A DNA stretch of 64,000 nt. Source: Oscillospiraceae bacterium (GTDB lineage: Bacteria > Bacillota > Clostridia > Oscillospirales > QAMX01). The DNA is taken from the NCBI GenBank assembly GCA_015067825.1, contig SVLQ01000005.1:62001-126000 (forward strand), given 5' to 3'. Positions 34,792-43,755 of the stretch are shown here, in pieces (position 1 is the stretch's first letter; every line of letters begins with the position of its first letter). Position numbers and translations under genes: made by a program. Below the pieces are notes generated by a model that made no database searches, was not told the origin of the DNA, and worked only from the letters and a program-made list of their open reading frames with translations.

Positions 34792-35892
34792 ATGATTAAC
34801 ATTGGTATGGTCGGTGTCGGCGCTATCAGCGGCATCTACCTCAAAAATATCACCGAAACCTTCAAAGAGATCCGCCTGGTCGCCGTCTGCGACCTGATCC
34901 GTGAACGCGCCGAAAAGGCTGCGGCCAACTATAACGTGCCCAAGATCTACGACACGATGCACGAGCTATTCGCCGATCCGGAGATCGACCTCGTTCTGAA
35001 TCTGACGCGCCCCTACGAGCATTTTGAGGTCTCGAAGGCTGCGCTCATGGCAGGCAAGCACGTTTACTCCGAAAAACCGCTGGGCGCTTCGCTGGAAGAA
35101 GGTCAGGCGCTCGTCGCGTTGGCCGAAGAAAAGGGCCTGATGCTGGGCGGTGCGCCCGATACCTTCATGGGTGCGGGCATCCAGACCTGCCGTGAACTGA
35201 TCGACAAAGGCATGATCGGCGAAGTCATCGGCTGCAGAGCGGCGATGATCTGCCGCGGCCACGAATCGTGGCATCCCGACCCGGCATTCTACTATCAGTA
35301 CGGCGGCGGCCCGATGATGGATATGGGTCCGTACTACCTGACGGCGATGGTCAACCTCTTGGGCGGTATCAAGAGCATTTCGGCCGTCTGCAAAAAGAGC
35401 TTTGCAACGCGTACGATCACCAGCCAGCCCTTCGCCGGCACGATCGTCGACGTTGAGGTGCCGACCTATACGACCGGTATCATCCAGTTCGACAGCGGCG
35501 CCGTCGGCACGCTGTTCACGACCTTCGACGTCTGCTACGATACGCAGGCGCACTTTGAGGTCTACGGCACGGAAGGCACGCTCTTTGTGCCCGATCCCAA
35601 CGGCTTCGGCGGCCCGATCAAGCTTCTGCGCGCCGAAGACGGCGAGATCCGCGAGATGCCGCTGATGTTCGACTACGCCGAAAACAGCCGTGCATTGGGG
35701 CTGGCCGATATGGCCAAATCGCTGGAGACCGGCCGCGTCTGCCGCACCGACTATAAGCAGACCTTCCACGTGCTGGAAGCGCTGGAGGCCTTCCCGCGTT
35801 CGAGCGCTGCCGGCAAACCCTACCGCATGAAGAGCAAGTATAAGCGCAAGCCCGCCATGAAGAGAAATCCGGTTCACGGAATTCTGGACTAA
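34792..35892 (+). CDS. Gfo/Idh/MocA-family oxidoreductase
   Basis: An NAD(P)-dependent sugar oxidoreductase of 366 residues. The Rossmann start is NIGMVGVGAISGIYLKNI; the EKPLGASLEEG motif near residue 97 supplies the Lys-Pro of the active site; GGGPMMDMGPYYLTAMVNLLG near 170 has the acidic/His region of the C-terminal domain. Complete. Paired with the ThuA gene; both probably act on a keto sugar or inositol-like compound. Confidence 0.94.
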   Translation: MINIGMVGVGAISGIYLKNITETFKEIRLVAVCDLIRERAEKAAANYNVPKIYDTMHELFADPEIDLVLNLTRPYEHFEVSKAALMAGKHVYSEKPLGASLEEGQALVALAEEKGLMLGGAPDTFMGAGIQTCRELIDKGMIGEVIGCRAAMICRGHESWHPDPAFYYQYGGGPMMDMGPYYLTAMVNLLGGIKSISAVCKKSFATRTITSQPFAGTIVDVEVPTYTTGIIQFDSGAVGTLFTTFDVCYDTQAHFEVYGTEGTLFVPDPNGFGGPIKLLRAEDGEIREMPLMFDYAENSRALGLADMAKSLETGRVCRTDYKQTFHVLEALEAFPRSSAAGKPYRMKSKYKRKPAMKRNPVHGILD

Positions 35893-35898
35893 AATACC

Positions 35899-35939
35899 GA
35901 AAAAATCGTCGAGAACACTTTGTTCTCGACGATTTTTTT
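35899..35939. terminator. Bidirectional intrinsic terminator
   Basis: An 18-bp perfect stem around 35899-35936 with A and T runs, shared by the oxidoreductase gene and the convergent GH106-like gene. Confidence 0.93.
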
Positions 35940-35940
35940 G

Positions 35941-38673
35941 CTATCGCACGACTAAAACGCCTTCGTACGGCGGGATCTCAAGCTCGGCCGAGCCGGAGAT
36001 GGAGACGATGTTTCCGTCCATGGGGATATAGACGTCGAAAGAGGCGTTATCCGGGAAGGAAACGGTGACGGCGGCGGCAGAGTCGGAAAGATTTGCGAGG
36101 TAGAAGATCTCTTTGCCGCAGTCCGGACGGGTGTAGTGCGAAATACAGATCGTGTTACCGCCGGCAACGTTGATCGCAGGGTGGGCAACCGAGCGGAGCA
36201 GCGCGAGGCATTCAACGTTCAGACCGGTGTATTTGACGCCGAGGTCGGCGACGATGGATGCCAACGCGTCGCTTTCGCCAAATCTCGCGGTGATCGTCGG
36301 TTTTGAGCCCGTCCAGACGATCAGGCCGCCCTGCGATTCAAAATCTGCGAGCTTTTGCGCGGCCGCAAGGCTCATCACCGTGGTCTCCGGCAGGACGATA
36401 ACCGAATATCGGCCGAGACCGATCGTGAGGATACCGTCTTTCAGTTCCGCTTGCTCGAGACTACGTGAGTCGAGGAAGGTGAAGTCCAGACCGTTTTGCA
36501 GCAGCGTCATGGCGCAGTTCCGCAGGCTTTCGTCGATCTTTTCTTCGCGGTTCGCGTCGACGAGGTGGTCGGCGCGGGCAGAATCGGTGGGGACGAAGAG
36601 TCCGATGGGGGTGACCGTTGTGGCATTATCGAGTACGGCGTTGATGCGCCCGACGTATCGGTTGAAGGTACGCAGCGCAGGAACGGTGAAAGCGGAATCG
36701 GGGCAGATCACGCAGAAATTGTTGGCGCCGCAGAAGGTGGAGATGGTCGCGCCTTCCATGGCGTAGCGGGCGGGATCGCTGCGGAAGAGGGCATTCGGGT
36801 TGGCGAGCGGTGTGAATTCCAGCATAACGTCGGTTTTACCCGCGTTTTTTGCCGCCGAAGAAACGTATTTGAGGCCGATGACGCTGCCGACGTCGGTGTC
36901 CGGGTTCAGCAGATTTTCCGCCTCTACGTGGAGGATATCGACACCGGGAATATCCATTTCGCTGACGATGCGCATGAAATCGCCGCCGTAGGTCTCGATC
37001 TGGCGTTTCAGCAGCTCTTCAAAGAGCAGATGTCCGGAAGCGCTGACACCGTGCTCGGCGCACCACGCGCCGATCTGCCGGGTATAGGCGCGGGAGAAGA
37101 GCTCGGAGACGGTTTGGTAAAAGTTGACGCGCACGGTGCGGTCGCGCTCGGTCTGGCCGAAATAGAGCGAACACAGATGCTCGGTGAGGTCGTAGCCGTG
37201 CATTTCGTAAAAGGTCTCCGGCAAATCGTCGGTCCAGACGACGAAGTTGGTGTAGTCGCGGTTGCCGAGGTTCGGTTCATCGGTGAAGAAGGCGGTGACG
37301 TCGGCAAACGTTCCGTCGAGCTCCTGGGCGTATTTTTCGTAGGTGATCTCAATAAATTTGGCCACAGCGTCGGGGTTCAAGAGGTCGACGTCGCGCAGGG
37401 TGGAAAAATCGGAGCGATCCTCGGTACGGTCGGCGGCGTAGGTGTAGCGCCGTGCGAACAGGAAGATGGCGTAGGGGCCTTCGTTTTCGACCTGTATCGT
37501 GCGCTCGGTGAAGGGGAGCGGAACCAAACTGCCGGGGGTGCGGAGCGATGCACCGACGATGGAAAGATAATTCTCGGGCAGGGTGTAGTTGATGTCGCCC
37601 GAGCCGGAAAGCATCAGCATTTCTACGCCGGTGGCCTCGAACGTGGGATCGCTGTCGAGCACGTAGCCGAAGGCCTTGCCGCTCGGCCATTGGTATTCGT
37701 CGTAGAGCCAAAGCTCCATGCCGCTTTCGCCGGCGTAGGCGAAGGCACGGTCTAAAAGCTCGAAATCGGCGTCGTTTTTGAGATATTCCATGTTGAAGGG
37801 GACGTTAGTCACGACACCGCCGTAGCCCATGTATCGGAGCGAGTCGACCGTGAAGGCAAATCCGTTGTTGAATTCGTAGAGCAGCTTGCGCGCACGGTAG
37901 GTTGCCGGCGGATCGGCGAATTCTTCGGCCAGCCATTTGCCGGTGAGGTCGTAAGCGGGCGTATCTGGGGCGGCGTCGAGGGCGGTCGGCGCGGGCAGGG
38001 CGGTAAAGCGTTCGGCTTCTTCCTTTGTCCGGAAAAACGCGATCGTCTCGAGTGTGAATTCGTCGCTTGTGTTGGCTTCGTTTTCATAGGCATCGAGGCG
38101 GAAGTCGGTGCAAAGCCCCGTGAGCGGGAAATCCGTGGGTACGACGGCGGCGACTTGGCTGGGATCGGTCAGGTCAAGGATGGCTTTCTGCCGTCCGGTG
38201 CCGTCGAACGTGAAGTAGACGGAAGGGTAGGACTGAGGCGAGACCGTTTGGGTATGGTAGCGGAGGATGCAAGGCAGATCGGCGCGCGAGGTGTTCGCAA
38301 TGACCACGGCATAGCGGTATTGATCGATGGCAAAGCGCTGACTACCGGTCGGAGAAGGCAGTGAAAAATACGGGTCGAAGCAGTAGTCGCTGCCGTTGTC
38401 GCCTTGGAAAATCAGACGCATCCCGCTCTCGGTCGATTCGGCCGAAACGTGGTAGAAATCGGTGCAGGCGTAGACCGTGGCTTCTGTGCGGAAATCGTAG
38501 TAATACTCCGGCCAGAAAACACCGGGGTCGGCGGGGACTTCGGTTGCTGTGGGGGTGGTGACGGTGGCAGGCGATGTGGTCAGTGTGGTCGTCGTTTCGG
38601 GCGCGGTATTGCCGCAGCCTGCGAGGATTCCCATCAGCATCAGCAAAACCACTCCTTTTATGGAACGTTTCAT
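35941..38673 (-). CDS. GH106-like glycosidase lipoprotein
   Basis: A 910-residue surface lipoprotein. The ATG at 38673 follows GGAGGG; the longer open frame reaches into a promoter region. Signal peptide ends with lipobox LAGC, lipid on Cys20, then a Thr-rich linker (about 26-45). Residues 40-260 are a beta-rich domain. The barrel region includes LYDEYQWPSGKAFGY (about 348-363) and TAFFTDEPNLGNRD, motifs I associate with GH106 alpha-L-rhamnosidase-like enzymes; SASGHLLFEELL and a flavodoxin-like SQGGLIVWTGSKP segment follow. The end is a beta sandwich. It should cut rhamnose-containing or related plant glycans outside the cell. Family placement is by recollection of motifs only. Confidence 0.8.
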   Translation of the reverse strand: MKRSIKGVVLLMLMGILAGCGNTAPETTTTLTTSPATVTTPTATEVPADPGVFWPEYYYDFRTEATVYACTDFYHVSAESTESGMRLIFQGDNGSDYCFDPYFSLPSPTGSQRFAIDQYRYAVVIANTSRADLPCILRYHTQTVSPQSYPSVYFTFDGTGRQKAILDLTDPSQVAAVVPTDFPLTGLCTDFRLDAYENEANTSDEFTLETIAFFRTKEEAERFTALPAPTALDAAPDTPAYDLTGKWLAEEFADPPATYRARKLLYEFNNGFAFTVDSLRYMGYGGVVTNVPFNMEYLKNDADFELLDRAFAYAGESGMELWLYDEYQWPSGKAFGYVLDSDPTFEATGVEMLMLSGSGDINYTLPENYLSIVGASLRTPGSLVPLPFTERTIQVENEGPYAIFLFARRYTYAADRTEDRSDFSTLRDVDLLNPDAVAKFIEITYEKYAQELDGTFADVTAFFTDEPNLGNRDYTNFVVWTDDLPETFYEMHGYDLTEHLCSLYFGQTERDRTVRVNFYQTVSELFSRAYTRQIGAWCAEHGVSASGHLLFEELLKRQIETYGGDFMRIVSEMDIPGVDILHVEAENLLNPDTDVGSVIGLKYVSSAAKNAGKTDVMLEFTPLANPNALFRSDPARYAMEGATISTFCGANNFCVICPDSAFTVPALRTFNRYVGRINAVLDNATTVTPIGLFVPTDSARADHLVDANREEKIDESLRNCAMTLLQNGLDFTFLDSRSLEQAELKDGILTIGLGRYSVIVLPETTVMSLAAAQKLADFESQGGLIVWTGSKPTITARFGESDALASIVADLGVKYTGLNVECLALLRSVAHPAINVAGGNTICISHYTRPDCGKEIFYLANLSDSAAAVTVSFPDNASFDVYIPMDGNIVSISGSAELEIPPYEGVLVVR

Positions 38674-38701
38674 ACGATCCCTCCGCTTATTTTCTGCCAT
38701 A

Positions 38702-38730
38702 AATATACCATATATTTTCCGGCCTGTCAA
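38702..38730 (-). promoter_or_regulatory. Promoter of the GH106-like gene
   Basis: Minus strand: TTGACA (38725-38730), 17 bp, TATATT (38702-38707). Confidence 0.75.
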
Positions 38731-38744
38731 TTTGCTGTTTGGAT

Positions 38745-38782
38745 CCCAAAGAAAACACCGGATACCCGCGAGGGTATCCGGT
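38745..38782 (-). terminator. Intrinsic terminator of the epimerase gene
   Basis: Perfect hairpin at 38757-38782 with a GCGA loop and GTTTTC on the minus-strand 3' side. Confidence 0.75.
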
Positions 38783-38798
38783 GCAGAATGGTTTGCGA

Positions 38799-39668
38799 TT
38801 ATTCGCCGAAGGCAAAACGGAGGTAGCGGACGGATTCGGCGGCGTCGGCGTCGAGGCGCTCGGCCGTCGGATTTTCCTTGAGTGTGCGCCAGACCTTGAT
38901 GTCAGAGCCGACGGTGCCGCCGGGCATGACGAACGGTTCCATGACGACGGCCTTTTGGTAATTGACCGCGCGCAGCGCTTTGCCGATCTCGGCCCAAGGC
39001 ATCGTCCCTTGGCCGGGCAGCTTGCGGTTGTTCTCGCCGACGTGGAAGTGTCCGAGCAGGTCGCCGGCTTGGTGGATCGCATCGATCATGCTGTCTTCTT
39101 CGATGTTCATATGGAAGGTGTCGAGCATGACCTTAACGGCACTTTCGTCGACCTCGCGCACGAATGCAACGGCTTCGGCGCAGGTGTTCAGGAGATAACC
39201 CTCGAAACGGTTCAAAACCTCAAGGCAATATTCCACACCGCATTCTTTGGCGATCTTGCCCACGGTGCGGACGTTTGCGATCGAGCGGGCGCGGTCACCG
39301 GCTTTGTTGATCGGCTTGGAGTAGTCGACGGGCCAGTAGGAGTAGATGCCGCCGCCGATCGTGTGGATGTCGAGTAATTCGAGCTTTTTGAGCGTATCGG
39401 TGTAGAATGCGATCGCGTTTTTGACCACGTCGGGATCGGCGCTGCCGAGGTTTTCGGTGGCGCTGGGGCCGTATCCGGCGGTCAGGGTCACGCCTTCGGC
39501 TTTGGCCGCATCGCGCAGGGCGATCAGCTCGGGCTTTTCCATCGTTTTGAGCGACGCGCACGAGAGCTCCAGGATATCGAAACCAAGGCGTTTGACGCGG
39601 GCGATATAAGGCATGAGCTCGGTGGCCCATTCGTTTTCCCAATAAGCGAAGTAAATACCGTATTTCAT
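38799..39668 (-). CDS. D-psicose (D-allulose) 3-epimerase-like sugar epimerase
   Basis: A 289-residue TIM-barrel enzyme that closely resembles clostridial D-psicose/D-tagatose 3-epimerases from memory: MKYGIYFAYWENEW at the start, YGPSATENLGS, GGGIYSYWPVDYSKPINK, and CLEVLNRFEGYLLNT. The four metal ligands are visible: Glu in CLEVLNRFE (about 150), Asp in VMLDTFHMN (about 183), His in GHFHVGENNRK (about 209) and Glu in VVMEPF (about 244). It should epimerise a ketohexose at C3, with Mn or Co. AAGGAGG precedes the ATG. Single gene next to sugar enzymes. Confidence 0.93.
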   Translation of the reverse strand: MKYGIYFAYWENEWATELMPYIARVKRLGFDILELSCASLKTMEKPELIALRDAAKAEGVTLTAGYGPSATENLGSADPDVVKNAIAFYTDTLKKLELLDIHTIGGGIYSYWPVDYSKPINKAGDRARSIANVRTVGKIAKECGVEYCLEVLNRFEGYLLNTCAEAVAFVREVDESAVKVMLDTFHMNIEEDSMIDAIHQAGDLLGHFHVGENNRKLPGQGTMPWAEIGKALRAVNYQKAVVMEPFVMPGGTVGSDIKVWRTLKENPTAERLDADAAESVRYLRFAFGE

Positions 39669-39704
39669 AAGGGGAAACCTCCTTGACGGTTAGAGTACGG
39701 AATT

Positions 39705-39733
39705 ATGATAACATGTGGAACGCAGAATGTCAA
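39705..39733 (-). promoter_or_regulatory. Promoter of the epimerase gene
   Basis: Minus strand: TTGACA (39728-39733), 17 bp, TATCAT (39705-39710). Confidence 0.75.
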
Positions 39734-39741
39734 GGGACGTG

Positions 39742-40221
39742 TTAAATGCGATCACGGTATTCTGTGCCGAACCAAATCGGAGCAGAAGCAGACAGGATTG
39801 TCTGCAGGCTTGATTGAATATAGCTTGGGTTAATTTCCGGGAGCTCGTGAACTTTTTCGAGAGGGATCCAAACGCTGGTGTCCATGCCAAGATCTTTTTC
39901 GGTGGGAATCTCTTTTTCGCTGCGTGAGAGTTCGGCGAGAAAAATATGCAGAATGCGGTGACAATATTCCGGATAAGTGGCACGCAGGGCGGGATCTGTG
40001 TTAATTTCCTCCGAAATCGCAACCATGCGCTGCACCGTGGCGAAGTATCCGGTCTCTTCGCGGATCTCACGCCGGAGCGCGTCTTCCAAACTTTCAAAGG
40101 GATGCTGCCCACCACCGGGCAGATCATAATAAATACGTCCGTCGGGATAGGAGCAGCGATTGAGCAAGAGTTGACCGTCGCGGACGATAAGAGCTTTGGC
40201 TGTACTGCGGATGGACATCAT
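39742..40221 (-). CDS. Nudix hydrolase
   Basis: A 159-residue pyrophosphohydrolase. The start is one of two adjacent ATGs (40221 or 40218) behind GGGAGAG; the longer open frame upstream has no support because the promoter at 40250-40278 lies within it. Residues 40-62 carry the full Nudix box GX5EX7REUXEEXGU (GGGQHPFESLEDALRREIRE then ETGY). Substrate might be an oxidised nucleotide, a nucleoside diphosphate sugar or similar. Single gene, divergent from the HAD gene. Confidence 0.92.
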   Translation of the reverse strand: MMSIRSTAKALIVRDGQLLLNRCSYPDGRIYYDLPGGGQHPFESLEDALRREIREETGYFATVQRMVAISEEINTDPALRATYPEYCHRILHIFLAELSRSEKEIPTEKDLGMDTSVWIPLEKVHELPEINPSYIQSSLQTILSASAPIWFGTEYRDRI

Positions 40222-40249
40222 AATCTCTCCCTTTTGTCCGTTTTTTAGT

Positions 40250-40278
40250 ATTATAGCATATGAAATGGTGCGTGACAA
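40250..40278 (-). promoter_or_regulatory. Promoter of the Nudix gene
   Basis: Minus strand: TTGTCA (40273-40278), 17 bp, extended -10 TGCTATAAT with TATAAT at 40250-40255. Confidence 0.75.
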
Positions 40279-40331
40279 GCGACTGCTGTGTCGTCCGGGG
40301 TATAAATTTCGTGAAAGGGCAAAGAACTGTT

Positions 40332-40359
40332 TTACAACACCCGAAAATATGATATAATG
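40332..40359 (+). promoter_or_regulatory. Promoter of the HAD hydrolase gene
   Basis: TTTACA (40332-40337), 16 bp, TATAAT (40354-40359). Confidence 0.65.
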
Positions 40360-40403
40360 AATAATCGAAGAGAGAAAACCTTTTCCGTGGGAGGCAAAAT
40401 CTG

Positions 40404-41243
40404 ATGGCTCGATTTGAAGATGTTTTACTGACGGTCGATTACGACCGCACGCTGACCGCGCCGGATGCAACGATCCCGACGTGCAATCTGGAAGCGATCC
40501 GGTATTTTATGGAAAACGGCGGCATCTTTACCGTCAACACCGGCAGAACGGTTGCATCGGCCGGGGGACTGATCGGCCGTGTTCCGATCAATGCGCCGCT
40601 TCTTTTGTATAACGGCTCGGCCGCCTACGACCCCGACGCGAAGGAGTTTCTCTTTGCGCACGAGATCGCGCTGGATTGGGCGGACGTCAAAAACAGGATC
40701 TTGGCGAAGTTTCCCGGTCTGTTTTTTGAATATCAAGGCGCAAAGGCGCATTATCTGTTCCGCGAGCACCCTGTCTGGCCGAAATTCTGCGAGGCAAACG
40801 GGATCCCGTGGGCGTATGCCGCCGAGGGCGACGACCTCGGCCCGTTCCTGAAGTTCTGCGTGTACGGCAGGCTTTCGGATACGACGGTCGACCATTTGTT
40901 CAACGGCACGGCCGAAGAGATTGCCTTCATGGAAGAGGTGGAGCGCTGGCTCGTGCAGGAATTCGGCGAGCAGTGTGTGGTCACGCGCGGCGCCGATCTG
41001 TACATCGATGTGCAGCCCAAAGGCGTCAGCAAGGGAAAAAGTGCGCGAGAGCTCAAGAAGATGCTGGGGCGCAAGATTTTGGTTTGCATCGGCGATGCCG
41101 AAAACGACGTGTCGATGCTGGATGACGCAGATTTTGCCTTTTGCCCGTGCGATGCGGACATCAAAGACCGTTACACAAACGTGTGCAGCTGTGCCGACGG
41201 CGCAGTGGCGGATCTGATTTACAACGTGATCCCGAAGCTGTGA
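40404..41243 (+). CDS. HAD-superfamily (Cof-type) phosphatase
   Basis: A 279-residue cytosolic phosphatase, probably for sugar phosphates. Motif I is LTVDYDRTLTAPD, where the usual DxDGT reads DYDRT; NTGRT holds motif II; GVSKGKSARELKKMLG has the motif III Lys; CIGDAENDVSMLDDADF is motif IV. The type IIB cap lies between. ATG follows GGGAGG. It is transcribed alone and ends at a terminator shared with the rubrerythrin fusion gene. Confidence 0.92.
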   Translation: MARFEDVLLTVDYDRTLTAPDATIPTCNLEAIRYFMENGGIFTVNTGRTVASAGGLIGRVPINAPLLLYNGSAAYDPDAKEFLFAHEIALDWADVKNRILAKFPGLFFEYQGAKAHYLFREHPVWPKFCEANGIPWAYAAEGDDLGPFLKFCVYGRLSDTTVDHLFNGTAEEIAFMEEVERWLVQEFGEQCVVTRGADLYIDVQPKGVSKGKSARELKKMLGRKILVCIGDAENDVSMLDDADFAFCPCDADIKDRYTNVCSCADGAVADLIYNVIPKL

Positions 41244-41255
41244 AGAACAGAAAAC

Positions 41256-41289
41256 GAGAGGGAACGGCAGATGCCGTTCCCTCTCTTGC
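41256..41289. terminator. Bidirectional intrinsic terminator
   Basis: A 14-bp perfect stem (41256-41269 with 41272-41285), A-rich before and T-rich after, between convergent genes. Confidence 0.85.
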
Positions 41290-41291
41290 TT

Positions 41292-42602
41292 TTATTTTCC
41301 GAAGTATCTCTTCAAAAATCCTTCAAACGCTTTGCCATGTCGGGCTTCATCTCTTGCCATTTCGTGGACGGTATCGTGGATGGCGTCGAGATTTTTTTCT
41401 TTGGCGAGCTTGGCGAGCTCGAACTTGCCCTGCGTGGCGCCGTTTTCGGCGGCGGCGCGGAGCTCGAGGTTTTTCAACGTCGAATCGGTGACGACTTCGC
41501 CGAGGAGCTCGGCGAACTTGGCGGCGTGTTCGGCTTCTTCCCAAGCGGCCTTTTCCCAGTAACGGCCGATCTCCGGGTAGCCTTCGCGGTGGGCAACGCG
41601 CGCCATCGCGAGATACATGCCGACTTCGGTGCATTCGCCGGTAAAGTTCTGGCGGAGGCCTTCCATCAGCGCTTCTTCCGCACCTTTAGCCGCGCCGACA
41701 ACGTGCTCGGCCGCCCAAATCAGGCCTTCGGACGTGTTGCGCTCGGCGAACTGATCGGCCGTCGCGCCGCAGAGCGGGCAGACGAACCCATCGGGCAGCG
41801 CGTCGCCTTCGTGGACGTAGCCGCAGACCTCGCAGACAAACTGCTTGCCACTACCGGTAGGCGCGGTCGGTTCATCGTCGAGGAGGACAAATTCTTCTAC
41901 GCCGTGCTTGCAGAGCGGGCAGAGGAAATCTTCGGGCAGCTCGCTGCCTTCGTAAACATAGCTGCAGACCTGGCATTCCCAGCGTCTCGACGGCTTGACC
42001 TCTTCAAACGCCTCGACACCGTGCTTGCAGAGCGGGCAGACGATATCTTCGGGCAACTCGTCGCCTTCGTGAATGTAACCGCAGAGCGTGCAGCGCCACT
42101 GCTTTTTGTCGCTCTTGGGCGCGTTGACCTGCGGTTTGATCTTCGTCTGGTAGTAGCCGTAGGTGCAGCAGGGGACGGAGGAGATGACGTCGCCGTCGGT
42201 CAGCTCGCCGATAAAGAGCGTGTGGCTGCCGAGGTCGAAGGTATCGGTGATGCGCAGCGAGAGGTAGGTGTTGGCCCACTTGGTCAGATAGAGGCAGCCG
42301 TTTTCCGCGCGCGCCGTTTCCGGGTACTGGGCGAACTTATCGAGATCGCGGCCGGATTGCATGCCAAACAGCGTGAAGAGCGAGAATTCGGCTTCGGTGG
42401 TGACCGCCGACAGCGTGCAGACGCCGGTGCGGGCGATCATATCGTGGGTGAGGCCGCCCTTGATGACGGCGACGGAGATTCTGGTCGGGTTGTTGGCGAC
42501 CTGAACGGCGGTGTTGATCAAACAGGCGTTGTCGCGGCCGTCTTCGTGCGCGGAGAGCAGGTAGATACCGTAGGTGAGGTTAAAAAGCGCTTTCGGATTC
42601 AC
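41292..42602 (-). CDS. Flavin reductase-three rubredoxins-rubrerythrin fusion
   Basis: A 436-residue redox fusion starting with GTG at 42602 behind AAGGAGGG. Residues 1-160 are a flavin reductase split barrel (FMN), as in Moorella Hrb. Three rubredoxin modules follow at about 168-200, 208-240 and 252-286: [28 protein letters not shown] and [15 protein letters not shown], each with two CxxC knuckles. Residues 293-436 are a ferritin-like diiron domain: [20 protein letters not shown] and [11 protein letters not shown] supply the ligands. The chain NAD(P)H to FMN to rubredoxin to diiron could reduce H2O2 or O2 in one polypeptide. Domain order and three rubredoxins are unusual. The diiron part is a near copy of the neighbour's. 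Confidence 0.93.
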   Translation of the reverse strand: MNPKALFNLTYGIYLLSAHEDGRDNACLINTAVQVANNPTRISVAVIKGGLTHDMIARTGVCTLSAVTTEAEFSLFTLFGMQSGRDLDKFAQYPETARAENGCLYLTKWANTYLSLRITDTFDLGSHTLFIGELTDGDVISSVPCCTYGYYQTKIKPQVNAPKSDKKQWRCTLCGYIHEGDELPEDIVCPLCKHGVEAFEEVKPSRRWECQVCSYVYEGSELPEDFLCPLCKHGVEEFVLLDDEPTAPTGSGKQFVCEVCGYVHEGDALPDGFVCPLCGATADQFAERNTSEGLIWAAEHVVGAAKGAEEALMEGLRQNFTGECTEVGMYLAMARVAHREGYPEIGRYWEKAAWEEAEHAAKFAELLGEVVTDSTLKNLELRAAAENGATQGKFELAKLAKEKNLDAIHDTVHEMARDEARHGKAFEGFLKRYFGK

Positions 42603-42645
42603 AAAGAACCCTCCTTATTCATGATCGTTCCAAAATAGCATGTGC

Positions 42646-42680
42646 AGAACCGCGGGAGCCCATTCGGGCCCCGCGGTTCT
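42646..42680 (-). terminator. Hairpin between the two rubrerythrin genes
   Basis: An 11-bp perfect GC-rich stem (42646-42656 with 42670-42680), but only a weak T content follows. Either a poor terminator or an mRNA-stabilising or processing hairpin between the genes. Confidence 0.5.
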
Positions 42681-42712
42681 TATTGTCAGCTTGTTAGGAT
42701 CGGGTTTGGGGA

Positions 42713-43255
42713 TTAGCCGAAGTAGCGGTTGAGCAGGCCTTCGAAGGCTTTGCCGTGACGGGCTTCGTCGCGGGCCATTTCGTGGACGGTGTCGTGGATG
42801 GCGTCGAGGTTCAGCTCTTTGGCGCGTTTGGCAAGTTCGAACTTACCGGCGGTCGCACCGTTTTCGGCGGCAACGCGCAGTTCGAGGTTCTTCTTGGTCG
42901 AATCGGTGACGACTTCGCCGAGGAGTTCCGCAAACTTGGCGGCGTGTTCGGCTTCTTCGTAGGCGGCCTTTTCCCAGTAGAGGCCAATTTCCGGATAGCC
43001 TTCGCGGTGGGCAACGCGAGCCATCGCGAGGTACATACCGACTTCCGTGCATTCACCGGTGAAGTTCTGACGGAGACCTTCGATGATCTCGGCGTCTACG
43101 CCCTGCGCCACGCCAACGACGTGTTCAGCGGCCCAAGTGCGATTTTCGACCTGTTCGGCGAATTTCGAAGCGGGAGCTTTGCACTGCGGGCAAGCTTCGG
43201 GAGCGGTTTCACCTTCATGAACGTAACCACAGATAGCACAGACAAACTTTTTCAT
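42713..43255 (-). CDS. Reverse rubrerythrin
   Basis: A 180-residue peroxide-reducing protein of anaerobes. The rubredoxin module is N-terminal (residues 1-36, [10 protein letters not shown] and CPQCKAP), the diiron ferritin-like domain follows, which is the reverse of classical rubrerythrin. Ligand motifs: [32 protein letters not shown] took the ATG at 43255 because GGAG is only three bases from the ATG at 43261; either is possible. The diiron domain is almost identical to that of the fusion protein. Lies after the PerR-like gene in the same direction. Confidence 0.93.
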   Translation of the reverse strand: MKKFVCAICGYVHEGETAPEACPQCKAPASKFAEQVENRTWAAEHVVGVAQGVDAEIIEGLRQNFTGECTEVGMYLAMARVAHREGYPEIGLYWEKAAYEEAEHAAKFAELLGEVVTDSTKKNLELRVAAENGATAGKFELAKRAKELNLDAIHDTVHEMARDEARHGKAFEGLLNRYFG

Positions 43256-43336
43256 TTTCATAATCTCCTTTTTCCTCTTATGATGTTTTTTTCGTTTTTT
43301 ATGTTGTTCCGACCTGGCGATTCGGTCGGCGCGGGG

Positions 43337-43714
43337 TTACTCGGTTTGTGCGGGGGCACAGGCGGGGCAGAGGCCGTAGTAGACGCATTTTTCGTTTTCG
43401 ATGCGGAACCCGAGCTCTTGCATCGCCGGCGGCGGATCGATCTCGAAAAAGAGATCCAAGATGCGGTGGCAGTTGCGGCAGACAAAGTGCCGGTGGATGG
43501 CGGTGTTGCCGTCGTAGTGGAGGCTTTTGTCTTCCGTTTCGATCGTGATCAGTTCGCCGACATCGGCGAGCTGTTTGATGTTGCGGTAGACCGTGCCAAG
43601 GCTGACATTCGGCAAAACCTTGCGGACTTCGGAGTAGATCTGATCGGCTGTGGGGTGAGCGGTTGTTGCCCGCAGCACCTGCAGGATCACGTCTCGCTGT
43701 TGTGAGTGTCTCAT
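43337..43714 (-). CDS. Fur-family regulator, PerR-like
   Basis: A 125-residue metal-dependent repressor. Residues 1-75 form the winged helix (LPNVSLGTVYRNIKQL is the recognition region). HFVCRNCHRI and CPAC are the two structural zinc CxxC sites; a His-rich patch (HRHFVC) and a C-terminal Glu/Asp region form the sensing site. Location next to two rubrerythrins argues for PerR, the peroxide sensor, over Fur or Zur. Its promoter carries a palindrome at 43728-43752, suggesting self-control. Only 125 residues, short for PerR (usually about 145), so the first helix is clipped. Confidence 0.92.
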   Translation of the reverse strand: MRHSQQRDVILQVLRATTAHPTADQIYSEVRKVLPNVSLGTVYRNIKQLADVGELITIETEDKSLHYDGNTAIHRHFVCRNCHRILDLFFEIDPPPAMQELGFRIENEKCVYYGLCPACAPAQTE

Positions 43715-43727
43715 TGGGCACCTCGCA

Positions 43728-43752
43728 ATCAGTAATAGGAATCGTTACTGAT
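43728..43752. promoter_or_regulatory. Palindromic operator, probable PerR/Fur box
   Basis: Half-sites ATCAGTAA (43728-43735) and TTACTGAT (43745-43752) are perfect inverted repeats with a 9-bp spacer. The start point of transcription from the promoter at 43756-43783 falls on it, so binding would block initiation. Confidence 0.8.
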
Positions 43753-43755
43753 AAT

